From positions 1 to 64,000 of the forward strand of contig PMUI01000096.1 in assembly GCA_003166955.1 (NCBI GenBank): a stretch of DNA of 64,000 nt, written 5' to 3'. The translations under genes and the position numbers were made by a program. Source of the stretch: Acidobacterium sp. (lineage in GTDB: Bacteria; Acidobacteriota; Terriglobia; Terriglobales; Acidobacteriaceae). The notes below the pieces were generated by a model, which was not told the origin of the DNA, did no database searches, and saw only the letters and a list, made by a program, of their open reading frames with translations. Below are positions 16,461-26,300 of the stretch, piece after piece. Every line of letters begins with the position of its first letter. Position 1 is the stretch's first letter.

Positions 16461-18088
16461 AATCCCACTCCCGCGGCAGCCAGTTCTGCTGATGAGACCC
16501 TGCCCGCGCCGCTTTGGGAAGCCTCGGCCACTACCCGTGCTACCAGGTCATAGTCATGCGCCTCGGTCACTTCGCACCGGTAGAACTGCCCCGGCGTCAG
16601 CGCCTCGAACGGACCAAAGTCGTTCAGGTAGACGGTCCCGTCAATCTCCGGCGCATGCAACTGCGTGCGCCCCTGCCACAGCAAAGCCGTCTCTTCCGAC
16701 TCGCCCTCCACCAGCACGTCGAACGCCTGCCCCACACGCGCCCGCATCGCCTGGCGGCTGATTCCCTTCTGCAGCTTCATCAGCGCGCGACGGCGATGCT
16801 CGATCACCCGCTTCGGAACTGTCCCGCTGAGATCGAACGCCTTCGACCCCTCCTCGTGGGAATACGCAAAGACTCCCAGCCAGTCGAACTTCGCTTCGGC
16901 GACAAAAGCGCACAGCGCCTCGAAGTCCGCATCGGTTTCGCCCGGAAATCCAACAATTAAGGATGTGCGCAGCCCGATCCCCGGCACAGCGGCCCGTACC
17001 TTCGCCAGCATCTTCAGGAAAATCTCCGCCCCTCCGCCGCGTTTCATCGCCTTCAGCACCGGCGCCGACGCATGCTGCAGCGGCACATCCAGGTACTTGC
17101 AGATATTGTCGTGCTTTGCGATCGTCTCCAGCAGTCGCCCGGTGATCCGGTTCGGATACGCATAGAGAAACCGCAGCCAGGTCAGCCCCTCAATTTGCGC
17201 GAGCCGATCCAGCAGCAGCGCCAGACCATCCTTCAGCCCAAAATCCTCGCCAAAGCAGGTGGTGTCCTGGCCGATCAGCGTGATCTCCCGCACGCCTTCG
17301 GCGACCAGCGCCTCCGCTTCAGCGACGACCGATTCAAATCGCCGCGACCGGAACTTGCCACGCAGATTCGGAATCACGCAGAAGCTGCAGGGATGATCGC
17401 ACCCCTCCGCAATTTTGATGTACGCCGACGCGCCTTTCGTCGTCCGCAGTCGCGGCGTGGTGTGGTCGTACAGATACTGCGGCAGCTGAGCTCCGGCACC
17501 GTCCCACGTGGCGCGCGAAAATCGCCCCTGCTCCTCGCGCCGATTGCCTTCCGGCCGAAAGGCCAGCGTTTTGGTCGCGTCTTTGTGCGTCCCTGCTAGA
17601 GTCTCCCGCCCCGGCCGAATATCCGCATGCCCATTGCCGTTCAGAATTGTGAAGGGCGATGCCGAATCCGCCACGCGCGCAGGGCGGTCCAGCCCGGCCG
17701 CGCTCAGAATCTTCTCCAGCTCGCCTGTGCCCACCACCGCGTCCACCTCAGGAATGTTCTTCTGAATCTCGTCGCGGTAGCGCTCCACCAGGCATCCAGC
17801 GACGATCAGCTTCCGCGCCGATCCGGCTGCCTTCAGCCGCGCCATTTCAAGGATCGCATCCACCGACTCCTGCTTCGCCTTATCAATAAAGGAGCAGGTG
17901 TTCACCACCAGAATGTCCGCGGACTCGGCGTTCGGTGTCATTTCCGCGCCCGCACGATCCAGCAGACCCATCATTACTTCGCTGTCGACCAGGTTTTTCG
18001 GGCAGCCCAGCGAGATAAATCCCACCCGGGGCCGGCCCTGCGCCTCGCGCGCTGCGCGGGCGTCCTCTCCCAGCAATTCATCCGTCAC
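16457..18088 (-). CDS. rimO: Ribosomal protein S12 methylthiotransferase RimO, with a long internal insertion
   Basis: Radical-SAM methylthiotransferase modifying an aspartate of ribosomal protein S12. The N-terminal cluster cysteines are C29 (LGCPKN), C65 (NTC) and C99 (AGC). The radical-SAM triad is C230, C234 and C237 in EGCDHPCSFC, and a C-terminal TRAM domain begins near residue 460. At 543 residues it is about 100 longer than typical RimO. A polar, low-complexity insertion lies at roughly residues 137-203, between the N-terminal and radical-SAM domains. It overlaps yacG by four bases. Confidence 0.9.
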   Translation of the reverse strand: MTDELLGEDARAAREAQGRPRVGFISLGCPKNLVDSEVMMGLLDRAGAEMTPNAESADILVVNTCSFIDKAKQESVDAILEMARLKAAGSARKLIVAGCLVERYRDEIQKNIPEVDAVVGTGELEKILSAAGLDRPARVADSASPFTILNGNGHADIRPGRETLAGTHKDATKTLAFRPEGNRREEQGRFSRATWDGAGAQLPQYLYDHTTPRLRTTKGASAYIKIAEGCDHPCSFCVIPNLRGKFRSRRFESVVAEAEALVAEGVREITLIGQDTTCFGEDFGLKDGLALLLDRLAQIEGLTWLRFLYAYPNRITGRLLETIAKHDNICKYLDVPLQHASAPVLKAMKRGGGAEIFLKMLAKVRAAVPGIGLRTSLIVGFPGETDADFEALCAFVAEAKFDWLGVFAYSHEEGSKAFDLSGTVPKRVIEHRRRALMKLQKGISRQAMRARVGQAFDVLVEGESEETALLWQGRTQLHAPEIDGTVYLNDFGPFEALTPGQFYRCEVTEAHDYDLVARVVAEASQSGAGRVSSAELAAAGVGL

Positions 18089-18117
18089 TTCTCCATTCTA
18101 GCGGGATCGCGGCCCCC

Positions 18118-19815
18118 TCACGCCGCCGCCGTCTTCCAGCCATGCGCCACCGAAGGAATCGCATCCTGCTCGGTCCCTGTGCTCCGCTCCAGCCGGAACT
18201 GCGAAACCAGTTCCTGCATCTGGGCCGCCAGACGCGAGAGCTCCGCACAGGCTTTGGCAGAATCGAGCGTCCCCGCCGAGGTCAGCTCCACCATGCGGCT
18301 GATTTCGGTCATGGAGCGATTGACCTCTTCGGTCGCCGCCGACTGCTCCGTGGCTGCGGTCGCGATGCGGCTGATCATGTCCGTAACGCTATCCGACGAA
18401 GCGATGATCGCCTGCAGCGCATCGCCTGCGCGGATGGCCGCCTCGCTGCTTTCGCTCACGTTGGCCTGCTCCGCCTGAATCGACTCCACCGCTTTCCGGG
18501 ATTCCCTCTGTATGTTGCCGATCAGCCCGCCCGTCTCCCGGGTCGCCTGGGCGGTTCTCTCTGCCAGCCGGCGCACCTCCCCGGCAACCACCGCGAATCC
18601 GCGCCCCTGTTCACCGGCGCGAGCAGCCTCAATCGAAGCGTTCAGCGCGAGCAGATTGGTCTGCTCTGCAATTTCGCTGATCACCGAGATCACCTTCCCT
18701 ATCTCCACTGAGCGCCCTGCCAGTTCCTCGATCTGGGCGCCGGTGGATTGGCTGGCTGCGGACAGTTTCTGCATCGAGGTCACAGTCTCGCCCACAACCG
18801 TGCCGCCCCGATGCGCCGTCTCTTTGGCTTCCGTCGCCCCCATCGTCGCCCGCGACGCGTTGGAGCTGACCTCGGCAATCGTCGACGCCATCTCCTGCAT
18901 AGCGGTCGCGATCTGCTGACTCTGATGCTTCTGCGCGTTGGCATTATCAAGCAGCCCATTCGAAGACTGGGAAAGCTCCATCGCCGCCAGCGCCACCTGG
19001 TCGGCACTGCTTCGAACCGCTTTGATCATATTGCGCAGGCTCAGCTGCATCTCATTGATGCGCTCGACAGTCATCCCAATTTCATCTCGCGTTCCGTGCA
19101 CCAGCGGTTCACGGCCTAGGTCTCCCTGCGCGACCAATGCAATGCGCTCGGCGAGTTTACGAATACCGCTCAGAATCTGAGCGCTCAACAGCCATCCAAT
19201 CACGATGCTGCCGATCGCCGTCAGAATTCCCGCGACCACCGCCGCGACAATCGTCGCCGACTGAGCCCTGGTCAGTTCATCGTTGTCATGGTCCAGCCGG
19301 GCCAGCGCTCGCTGGGTCACCTCCGAGCAGTCGGCCTGTACTTTCGCAGCCAGGCCGCTCCCCGCCTTCATGTGGTCGAGCGCTGCGCTGCGTGCCTCCG
19401 CACCCTCCCCCCACATTCCGGCCCTCGTGTCTTCCTGGATCTTCAGCGAGCCGCTGTGAACGTCGCTGTCCAGTTTTGACAGCAGCTCCTGATCCTCTGC
19501 CGGCGCAAGCTTCCGGATCAGCGCCAGTTGTTCGAACAGCTGGCTCCACCCTTTTTGGCGCGCCGCCTCGTATTTCGCCGCCAGCGCCGGGTCTTCACCG
19601 TAAATGATGTAGTTCCGGTACGCGAAGCTGGCGTCGGCCAGATAGCGGCTCACCCGTTCCGCCGCAAGCGCCGACGGTATCCGCGCCCCATTGATCTCCT
19701 GCTCCACGCCGCGCATGTGCTCCACCTGAAGAATCACCACCGTGGAGCCGGCAACCGTCAGGAGGCACACGGACGCAAAGCCGGCAATCAGCTTCCGCTT
19801 GATTGTCAGATTCAT
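18118..19815 (-). CDS. Methyl-accepting chemotaxis protein with four-helix-bundle sensor
   Basis: A 565-residue transmembrane chemoreceptor. TM1 is near residues 8-30, a periplasmic helical-bundle sensor follows to about 185, and TM2 is near 188-212. A HAMP segment and a cytoplasmic coiled coil come next. The hairpin tip ([20 protein letters not shown], then [23 protein letters not shown]) is the conserved CheA/CheW-binding region. No pentapeptide CheR tether is visible at the C-terminus. The gene is outside the flagellar cluster but has a sigma-28-like promoter. Confidence 0.9.
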   Translation of the reverse strand: MNLTIKRKLIAGFASVCLLTVAGSTVVILQVEHMRGVEQEINGARIPSALAAERVSRYLADASFAYRNYIIYGEDPALAAKYEAARQKGWSQLFEQLALIRKLAPAEDQELLSKLDSDVHSGSLKIQEDTRAGMWGEGAEARSAALDHMKAGSGLAAKVQADCSEVTQRALARLDHDNDELTRAQSATIVAAVVAGILTAIGSIVIGWLLSAQILSGIRKLAERIALVAQGDLGREPLVHGTRDEIGMTVERINEMQLSLRNMIKAVRSSADQVALAAMELSQSSNGLLDNANAQKHQSQQIATAMQEMASTIAEVSSNASRATMGATEAKETAHRGGTVVGETVTSMQKLSAASQSTGAQIEELAGRSVEIGKVISVISEIAEQTNLLALNASIEAARAGEQGRGFAVVAGEVRRLAERTAQATRETGGLIGNIQRESRKAVESIQAEQANVSESSEAAIRAGDALQAIIASSDSVTDMISRIATAATEQSAATEEVNRSMTEISRMVELTSAGTLDSAKACAELSRLAAQMQELVSQFRLERSTGTEQDAIPSVAHGWKTAAA

Positions 19816-19824
19816 ATACCGTCT

Positions 19825-19851
19825 TCATCGGATCGGGACGTTAAGACTTGA
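19825..19851 (-). promoter_or_regulatory. Putative sigma-28 (FliA) promoter of the chemoreceptor
   Basis: On the minus strand, TCAAGTCT (19851-19844), an 11-base spacer, then TCCGATGA (19832-19825). Each half matches 6 of 8 positions of the FliA consensus TAAAGTTT-N11-GCCGATAA, with exact spacing. The ATG is only nine bases after the -10 element, implying a nearly leaderless mRNA. The window encodes a FliA at 62452-63303. Confidence 0.5.
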
Positions 19852-19860
19852 ACGAAATTG

Positions 19861-20349
19861 TCATTCCCCTTCCCGCATCACCAGCAACAACAGAATCACG
19901 CCTACCACCAGAAACATCCGAAACGCCTCCTCCTGCCCGTTCCACGTATGCGATTGCCACATCAGAAACCACTCGCCGCCCACGCTGAGGAATGCCACAA
20001 ACCACATCAGCAGGCTCACCGTGAGACCGCCGATGGCCAGCGTCTTCGCCTCCTGGAACGCCGGCGCCGGCTTGCCCACCGCGCGCAGCAGCTGCACCGC
20101 CCCGGCCCACAGCAGCAGCATGGTCACGGCCTCCCAGCAGATGATCCCGTCGTAAAACGCCGCCTGCATCCACAGCGGATGGATCGCCCGCCACATGCCG
20201 TGATTCCCCGGAAAGGTCGTGTCCATCAGCAGCACGTGATGCACAAACGCGTAGTTCGAGCCGTAGTCGGTGAGGTTGTTGAACACCACCAGCGTGTAGA
20301 AGAACGCGACTGCGGCGACCAGCAGCGTCTTCGCCAGTCGCAGGATCAC
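19861..20349 (-). CDS. DUF2165-type small integral membrane protein
   Basis: A 162-residue protein with four hydrophobic segments. It matches the DUF2165 pattern: FNNLTDYGSNYAFVHHVL near the N-terminus, GIICWEAVTMLLLWAGA in the middle, and GEWFLMWQSHTWNGQEEAFR near the end. Function is unknown. Its start overlaps the cytochrome c stop by four bases (ATGA), so the pair is co-translated and it may assist or anchor the cytochrome. Confidence 0.7.
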   Translation of the reverse strand: MILRLAKTLLVAAVAFFYTLVVFNNLTDYGSNYAFVHHVLLMDTTFPGNHGMWRAIHPLWMQAAFYDGIICWEAVTMLLLWAGAVQLLRAVGKPAPAFQEAKTLAIGGLTVSLLMWFVAFLSVGGEWFLMWQSHTWNGQEEAFRMFLVVGVILLLLVMREGE

Positions 20350-21206
20350 TTCTGCTCCTCAGGCGCAAAGCTGCGGAAGTATGCCGTGATCGCCGCAACC
20401 GTCGCCGCGTCGTACTCCGGATTCGCCGGCATGTTCGCCTCCGGGTTCACCGAATTCGGCCGCACAACATACTTCCCAAACGCCGTCGGATTCCCCTGCG
20501 CAATCAGCGCCATCTGCGGCCATCCAAACGGCGACTTGGTTCCGCCAATATCTCCCTCGCGATGGCAGCGGAGGCAATTCTGCTGAGCGATTCGATATCC
20601 CTGCATCGCGGGTACAGCCGCGCCCGGCGGAAGCAACTGATGCAGCACCGCGCTTTCGTCGAAGAATCGCAACCCAACCACGCCGTACGGAATCTGCGCC
20701 TGATCTTTGTGCGCCAGAACGTGGAATGCCGGCGAGAAGGACGCGTGCGAGATAAGATACGGTCCGTAATTCTTCCCATCCGGCCCCTTAGGCCAGTTGG
20801 CCGGCTCCTTGCCCCCGATCCGCAGCACCAGAAATGGATGATGCGCCGCGCGGTACTCCCCGGTGTAGTGCCCTTCATACCCATCGTCGCAAATCGCCGC
20901 AATCAACTGCTTCCCCCCGCCGATTCCGAGCGCGGGAAGCAGCGCATCCAGCGGAACTCCGCTCAGTTGCACCGGCGGGGGAAAGTTCTCATCGTCCCGT
21001 ACCGTGAACGTCACCTGCGGAAGCTTGACCAAATCCGCATAGCGCACGAATCGCTTTTCGCCCTGCGCAACGCCCGGCACATCCCCCGCGATCTCCAGAT
21101 CCTGCGGCGAACCTCGCTGCGGCGCGAGTGGGAGTCGCTGTGGCGCCCCTCCGGGGAACGCGGCGGCGAGCAGAGCCGAAGACAAAAGAAGGACTGCGAA
21201 TCGCAT
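20346..21206 (-). CDS. Secreted monohaem c-type cytochrome with molybdopterin-oxidoreductase-like N-terminal domain
   Basis: A 286-residue product from ATG 21206 with a signal peptide (MRFAVLLLSSALLAAAFPGG). The upstream frame extension lacks such a feature. Residues 40-190 (VRYADLVKLPQVTFTVR, LSGVPLDALLPALG) resemble the sulfite-oxidase-type molybdopterin-binding domain, but its key cysteine is not evident. A haem-c motif CLRCH follows, with a possible axial methionine in ANMPANPEYD. It probably transfers electrons in the periplasm. The DUF2165 gene follows with a four-base overlap. Confidence 0.7.
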   Translation of the reverse strand: MRFAVLLLSSALLAAAFPGGAPQRLPLAPQRGSPQDLEIAGDVPGVAQGEKRFVRYADLVKLPQVTFTVRDDENFPPPVQLSGVPLDALLPALGIGGGKQLIAAICDDGYEGHYTGEYRAAHHPFLVLRIGGKEPANWPKGPDGKNYGPYLISHASFSPAFHVLAHKDQAQIPYGVVGLRFFDESAVLHQLLPPGAAVPAMQGYRIAQQNCLRCHREGDIGGTKSPFGWPQMALIAQGNPTAFGKYVVRPNSVNPEANMPANPEYDAATVAAITAYFRSFAPEEQK

Positions 21207-21261
21207 GCGGCCTATCGTAAACGACACGCATCGGGCGCCCAAAAGAAAAATCGTTGCATGG

Positions 21262-21267
21262 TAGAGT
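21262..21267 (+). promoter_or_regulatory. -10-like TAGAGT hexamer before the RidA-like gene
   Basis: TAGAGT ends seven bases before ATG 21275. No Shine-Dalgarno is present, matching the leaderless pattern noted for mqnA. Confidence 0.35.
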
Positions 21268-21274
21268 GACCGCA

Positions 21275-21742
21275 ATGACCTCCGAACAGACCCCGGAACA
21301 GCGACTCGCCGCGCTCGGCATTGTGCTTCCCGTCCCACCCGCGCAGGGCGGAAATTATCTGCCGGCCAGACATGTGGGCTCGCTGCTTTTTCTTTCGGGC
21401 GTGATCTCTTCGGATGAAACCGGCGTACTCACCGGCGTGGTTGGATTGGAGCGTTCCATCGAGGAGGGCCGCGAAGCGGCTCGCCGCTGCGCTCTCACGC
21501 AACTCGCCGTGATCCGCCAGGCGCTCGGCGCGCTCGATCGCGTCGGCCAGATCGTCACCCTCAACGGCTACGTCAATGCCGTTCCCGGATTCCCCGATTC
21601 TCCCAAAGTCATCAATGGAGCCTCCGATCTGCTTGTCGAAGTCTTCGGTGAAGCGGGCCGCCATGCACGCGCAGCCATCGGCGTCTCTGCCCTGCCGCGC
21701 AACGCGATGGTCGAGGTTCAGATGGTCGTGGCCGTGCGATGA
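21275..21742 (+). CDS. RidA/YjgF/YER057c-family protein
   Basis: A 155-residue protein of the RidA superfamily, whose members hydrolyse enamine/imine intermediates or, in some subfamilies, act in catabolic operons. It shows PPAQGGNYLPARHVGSLLFLSGVI, then NGYVNAVPGFPDSPKVINGASDLLVEVFG and a closing HARAAIGVSALPRNAMVEV. The catalytic-type arginine (HARAAIGVSALP) is retained. The start at ATG 21275 is preferred over TTG 21254. It opens a tightly overlapped plus-strand set with a formamidase-like and an AtzH-like gene, near the purine operon, suggesting a role in ureide or amide breakdown. Confidence 0.8.
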   Translation: MTSEQTPEQRLAALGIVLPVPPAQGGNYLPARHVGSLLFLSGVISSDETGVLTGVVGLERSIEEGREAARRCALTQLAVIRQALGALDRVGQIVTLNGYVNAVPGFPDSPKVINGASDLLVEVFGEAGRHARAAIGVSALPRNAMVEVQMVVAVR

Positions 21743-22674
21743 CCGAGCACGTCCTTGCCGCGGAGGCCACGCATTCGCGCTGGAATCGCGCGCTGCCACC
21801 ACGCCTCGAGATCGACCCCGGCGATACAGTCCATTTCCAGTGTGTCGAAGCCGCCGGCAATCAGGTTCGTCCCGGCATGTCGCTCGAAGATTTGGCCACC
21901 ATCGACCGCGGACGCATTCATGCGCTCACCGGCCCCGTCTTCATCCGCGGCGCGCAGCCCGGCGACGTGCTCGAGATTGAGATTCTCAACCTCGCCCACC
22001 ATGGCTGGGGATATTCGATGCTCGTGCCGGGCCTTGGCTTTCTCAAGGACCGCTTCTCTCAACCATTCCTCTTCCACTGGGAGCTGTTGCCATCCGAGAC
22101 CCGTTCTCTCGCTCCGGCCGTCGTGCCGCTGCGACCGTTCTGCGGCGTGATGGGCGTCGCTCCGGCCGTCGATGGCGAATCTCGCACCCGTCCGCCCGGC
22201 CCCTTCGGCGGCAACATGGATATCCGCGAACTCTGCGCGGGAGCCCGGCTCTATCTCCCGGTGTTCAATCCCGGCGCGCTCTTTTCGTGCGGCGATGGCC
22301 ACGCCGCGCAGGGCGACGGAGAAGTCTGCATCAACGGCATCGAATGCCCGCTCGACGCCACGCTGCGTTTTCATCTGCATCGCGGACACACGCTGACTGC
22401 GCCGCTCATCGAATCGCGAGCCCCGCAAGACACCGCCAACTCCGATGCCTGGATCGTCGTCGAATCCGACGAAGACCCGCTCCGCGCCGCCCGCAACGCC
22501 ACATCCCGCATGGTCGATCTGCTCATGCGCCTCTGGGGGCTCACCGATGTGCACGCCTATATCCTCTGCAGCGTCGCCATGCATCTGCGGCTCAGCCAGG
22601 TGGTCAACGAACCCATGATCACGGTCAGCGCCGCCATCGCGAAACACATTCTTCCCGAAAGGCGCCTCTTCTGA
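21739..22674 (+). CDS. Acetamidase/formamidase family protein
   Basis: A 311-residue FmdA/AmdA-type amide hydrolase releasing ammonia from a small amide. Motifs include GDTVHFQCVEAAGNQVRPGM, HALTGPVFIRGAQPGDVLEIEI, the metal-ligand region PFGGNMDIRELCAGARLYLPV and a DGHAAQGDGEVCINGIE-like segment (CGDGHAAQGDGEVC). Formamide is a plausible substrate, but family members are diverse. Its ATG overlaps the RidA-like stop by four bases and its stop overlaps the next ATG by one base. Confidence 0.83.
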   Translation: MTEHVLAAEATHSRWNRALPPRLEIDPGDTVHFQCVEAAGNQVRPGMSLEDLATIDRGRIHALTGPVFIRGAQPGDVLEIEILNLAHHGWGYSMLVPGLGFLKDRFSQPFLFHWELLPSETRSLAPAVVPLRPFCGVMGVAPAVDGESRTRPPGPFGGNMDIRELCAGARLYLPVFNPGALFSCGDGHAAQGDGEVCINGIECPLDATLRFHLHRGHTLTAPLIESRAPQDTANSDAWIVVESDEDPLRAARNATSRMVDLLMRLWGLTDVHAYILCSVAMHLRLSQVVNEPMITVSAAIAKHILPERRLF

Positions 22675-23072
22675 TGGTCATCAACGATCCCGCCGTCGTG
22701 CACGAACTCGCCGAACTCTACCCTCGCTACGAGTCTGCCCTTGTCCATAACGACGTCGAAACGCTGATCGCTATGTTCTGGGCATCGCCGCACACCGTCC
22801 GTTTCGGCGCTGCGGAGAATCTGCACGGCATCGAGGAAATCGTCGCATTCCGCAAGGGCCGCTCGCCGGTCAATCTCGCGCGCACCGTCGAACGTCTCGA
22901 CATTGCCACCTTCGGCCAGGATTTCGCGGAAGTATCGCTGGAGTTTTCTCGCTCCACCGGCAATGGAACCGTGCGTGGGCGCCAAAGCCAGACCTGGGTT
23001 CGCATGCCTGAGGGGTGGCGCATCGTCGCCGCGCACGTCTCCCTGCTGGCCGCCGGCCCAGCGGTCGTATAA
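22674..23072 (+). CDS. AtzH/HpxZ-like NTF2-fold protein
   Basis: A 132-residue protein of the AtzH/HpxZ (DUF3225, SnoaL-like) family: VVHELAELYPRYESALVHND, FWASPHTVRFGAAENLHGIEEI, FRKGRSP and a closing GRQSQTWVRMPEGWRIVAAHVS. HpxZ belongs to the Klebsiella oxalurate/hypoxanthine cluster and AtzH is a 1,3-dicarboxyurea deamidase in cyanurate degradation, so it fits ureide catabolism. TGATG couples it to the preceding amidase gene. The longer upstream frame is out-of-frame overlap and was not used. Confidence 0.78.
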   Translation: MVINDPAVVHELAELYPRYESALVHNDVETLIAMFWASPHTVRFGAAENLHGIEEIVAFRKGRSPVNLARTVERLDIATFGQDFAEVSLEFSRSTGNGTVRGRQSQTWVRMPEGWRIVAAHVSLLAAGPAVV

Positions 23073-23305
23073 CCAGAACTTATCGCCCGCATCAGCCTTT
23101 CCAATCTTCCTTTCATTTTTCTCTTTCGATGGAACGCCGCCTGGGCTATGCTCTCCTGAAAGTCCCCGTCGACTCGGCTCCCACAGTTCTCGCAGCCGCT
23201 CTTGTCTCAGACAATTCTTGCTTTGCAGACTGCACCACGCAGCCGCCGCACTGCTTTTTCAGGCGCGGCCAGCACTATTTCTACATCTTGAGGAGGCAGT
23301 TACCG

Positions 23306-26300
23306 ATGTCCAGGCGCTTTGCACTTGCACTTTGGGTGTTCCTCGTATCCTGCGTTGCCTTTCCCGCCGGAATCCATGCGCAACAGACGCTCGGCGGCAT
23401 CACCGGCCAGGTCACTGACGCGACCGGAGCCGCTGTTGCGGGAGCCGCCGTCACCGCGGTCGGCGAACAGACCGGCCTTTCCCGTGCCACGACAACCAAT
23501 GGTGAGGGCGTCTACACGCTCGTCAACTTGCCCATCGAGGCTTACACCATCACTGTCTCGTACCAGGGATACGAAACCCAGAAATACCCAGGCATTCTTG
23601 TACAGGCGGACCGCACTGTTACTCTCAACGCCGCGCTCAAAGTAGGTCAGGTCAGTCAATCCGTCACCGTTGTTGCTTCGCCTCTACTCAATACTGTCGA
23701 CACCACCAACGGCTACGTCCTAGATAAGGCGCAGATCGAATCCGTTCCTCTTGCCACCGGCAGCTTCACCGGACTCGCCATTCTCACACCCGGCGTCAAT
23801 GCTGAGTTATTGAATGGCACTGGAGCCAACGCAGGCCTTGGTAACCAGCCCATCTGGGCCAACGGCCAGCGCGACACTTCCAATACTTTCCTGCTCAATG
23901 GCGTCGACGCCAGCAACCTCTTCAACGGCAAAAGCACCAGCGACGTCGGCTCCAATCGCATCATCAACAACACCGGCGCCTTTCAGGCCGGCGCGGGCGG
24001 CGCGATCAATAGCGGAGCCTCCGTATATCTCGCCATTGGCCAGGCCCTGCCCACTCCCGCTCCTGAGACACTGGCGGAGGTACGCGTAAATGCCTCCATG
24101 TATGACGCGCAGCAGGGTGCCACCAGCGGCGCGCACATCGACATGAGTACCGCCTCCGGCTCTAACGCTCTCCATGGCAGCGTCTACGGTAATCGCGGCA
24201 CCAACTGGATCAACGCCGCGCCCTTCTTCTTCAAGCAGGACCCAACCATCCCCTCTAACGAGAAAAATCCTGAGTTACATCGCTGGATCGCCGGCGGGTC
24301 GGTCGGATTCCCCCTCATTAAAGACAAGCTGTTCGGCTATGGCGCTTACCAGCAGGTCCATGTCTCCGACCAGGAAACTGGCATCTCGCACCTCGACGTC
24401 CCGCCCGGACTTACCAGCGATCGCAGTGACGCTGCCCTCGAAGCATTGGCCGCGAATGACTGGCCGAATCTCGCCCCCGTCGCGTCAATCGATCCCGTTG
24501 CTCGTTTTCTCATGAACTACAAGCTACCCAACGGGCAGTACATGATCCCAAACGCCACCAACGCCCTGGACGCGAACGGGTTCTACCAGTTCAACGCGTC
24601 TGTCCCCGGAACTTCCTACTTCTCCAGCAAGCAGGCCGTCGCGAACCTCGATTGGAATGCCTCCACGAAAGACACTCTGGCCCTGAAGTATTACTACCAG
24701 GCCGATCCGGGAGTGAATCCCTACGCGTACTCCAGCGTCGCCGGATGGAACCAGAAACTCGATGCCGGCAGCCAGGTAGCTTCCCTCAACAACACCTGGA
24801 TTATCAGTTCCAAACTAAGCACGACTGAGACCTTCGGCTTCATCCGCGAGAAGGAGTACGGCGTCAATCAACAGCCCTTCACGCCTGGCCAGGCGGGCAT
24901 GAGCCTTTTTGGGTCTCCCATCTTCCCAGGCATTGCCGTCGTCGACTCCCTGGGAGACAACCCGTCAACCAACCCCTATCAGCTGACGAATCACAGCTTC
25001 AACATTGGGGCGGGCGGGTTCCAGATGGGCTCCTACACGGGCGTTTTCCAGAACCGCTTTATGCCCTCCGCCAATGCTATCTGGACCCTCGGAAAGCACA
25101 CCCTGACCTTTGGCACCGCTTACGCCTGGACCCAGCTCAACATGCGCGACAACCGCAGCCAGAATGGCAATAACTGGGGTGAGGCCATGCTTTCCTTCGA
25201 CAATTTCCCGAGTTTCCTCGAAGGTGGCCCCGAAAGCTATAACGCTAACTACTCCTTCGCCACTTCCGCTTATCTGGTCGGCAACGCGAATCGCTATTAT
25301 CGCGCGCCCCAGGTCGGATCCTACATACAGGACAAGTTCCAGATCACACCGACCTTGAGCCTCACCGCCGGCCTTCGCTACGACTGGAACGGAGCCTTCA
25401 GCGAAAAATACGGACGCATCTATAACTTCGAACCCACGCTCTACCAGGCTCCGTCCGAAAATAACCCATCCACGCAGTCCGGATTCATCTTCCCGGCTAA
25501 CTACAAATTCCCCACCGCCGGCGTCAGCGATTCCACGCTCACCGGCCGCCAGTGGGGATTTGCACCGCGCATCGGATTTGCCTGGAATCCCAAGTTCCTG
25601 GCATCCAAACTCGTCATCCGTGGCGGAGGCGGACTCTACTACGACCGCGGCGAACTGTTCTCCTATCTCTCGCCAGGCTACGCGTCAGGCCTGGTCACGG
25701 GCGGCCCTTACGGGGTCGCGCAGGCCCCGCCGTTCGTTCAAGCCCTCTACCCCAATGACGCCTACGGCAACCCTCTGATCGCCAATACGTCGTTGTCTAA
25801 TCCGTTCTGTGACCCAACTGCCGGTTCGGGCCAACCGAACTCCTGCGGGGCCAAACCGCCCGCGCCCAGTGGCACCCCCGCCTCGCTCGTGCTGCCCTCC
25901 ATCAGCAACATCGCGGGCGGCGGCCTGCTGCCAACCTTTGCCGTCTATGACCGCAAGGCAACACTTCCTTACACCGAAAATTACACCATTGACATCGAAT
26001 ACCAGCCGCGTCCCGATCTTTTGCTCGAAATGGGCTATGTCGGCAACGTAGGCAGGCATCAGGTCATTCCACTTCCATTTAATCAGGCGCATGTCTGCAA
26101 ACCTGGCACCACTGACCCGGCCTGCCACGGCGAGCAATACACCTATGGCTACTGGGTTGTCGATCCTGGCTACAATCCCATGGTATTGCCGAACGGCTCC
26201 AGCACCCAGGGCAACGTTGCGCTCTTCAACTTCGAGGGCGGCAACGTCGACATGCGCGTACCTTACATTGGCTACTCGGCCGAAGCGGAGAAGTTTTCCA

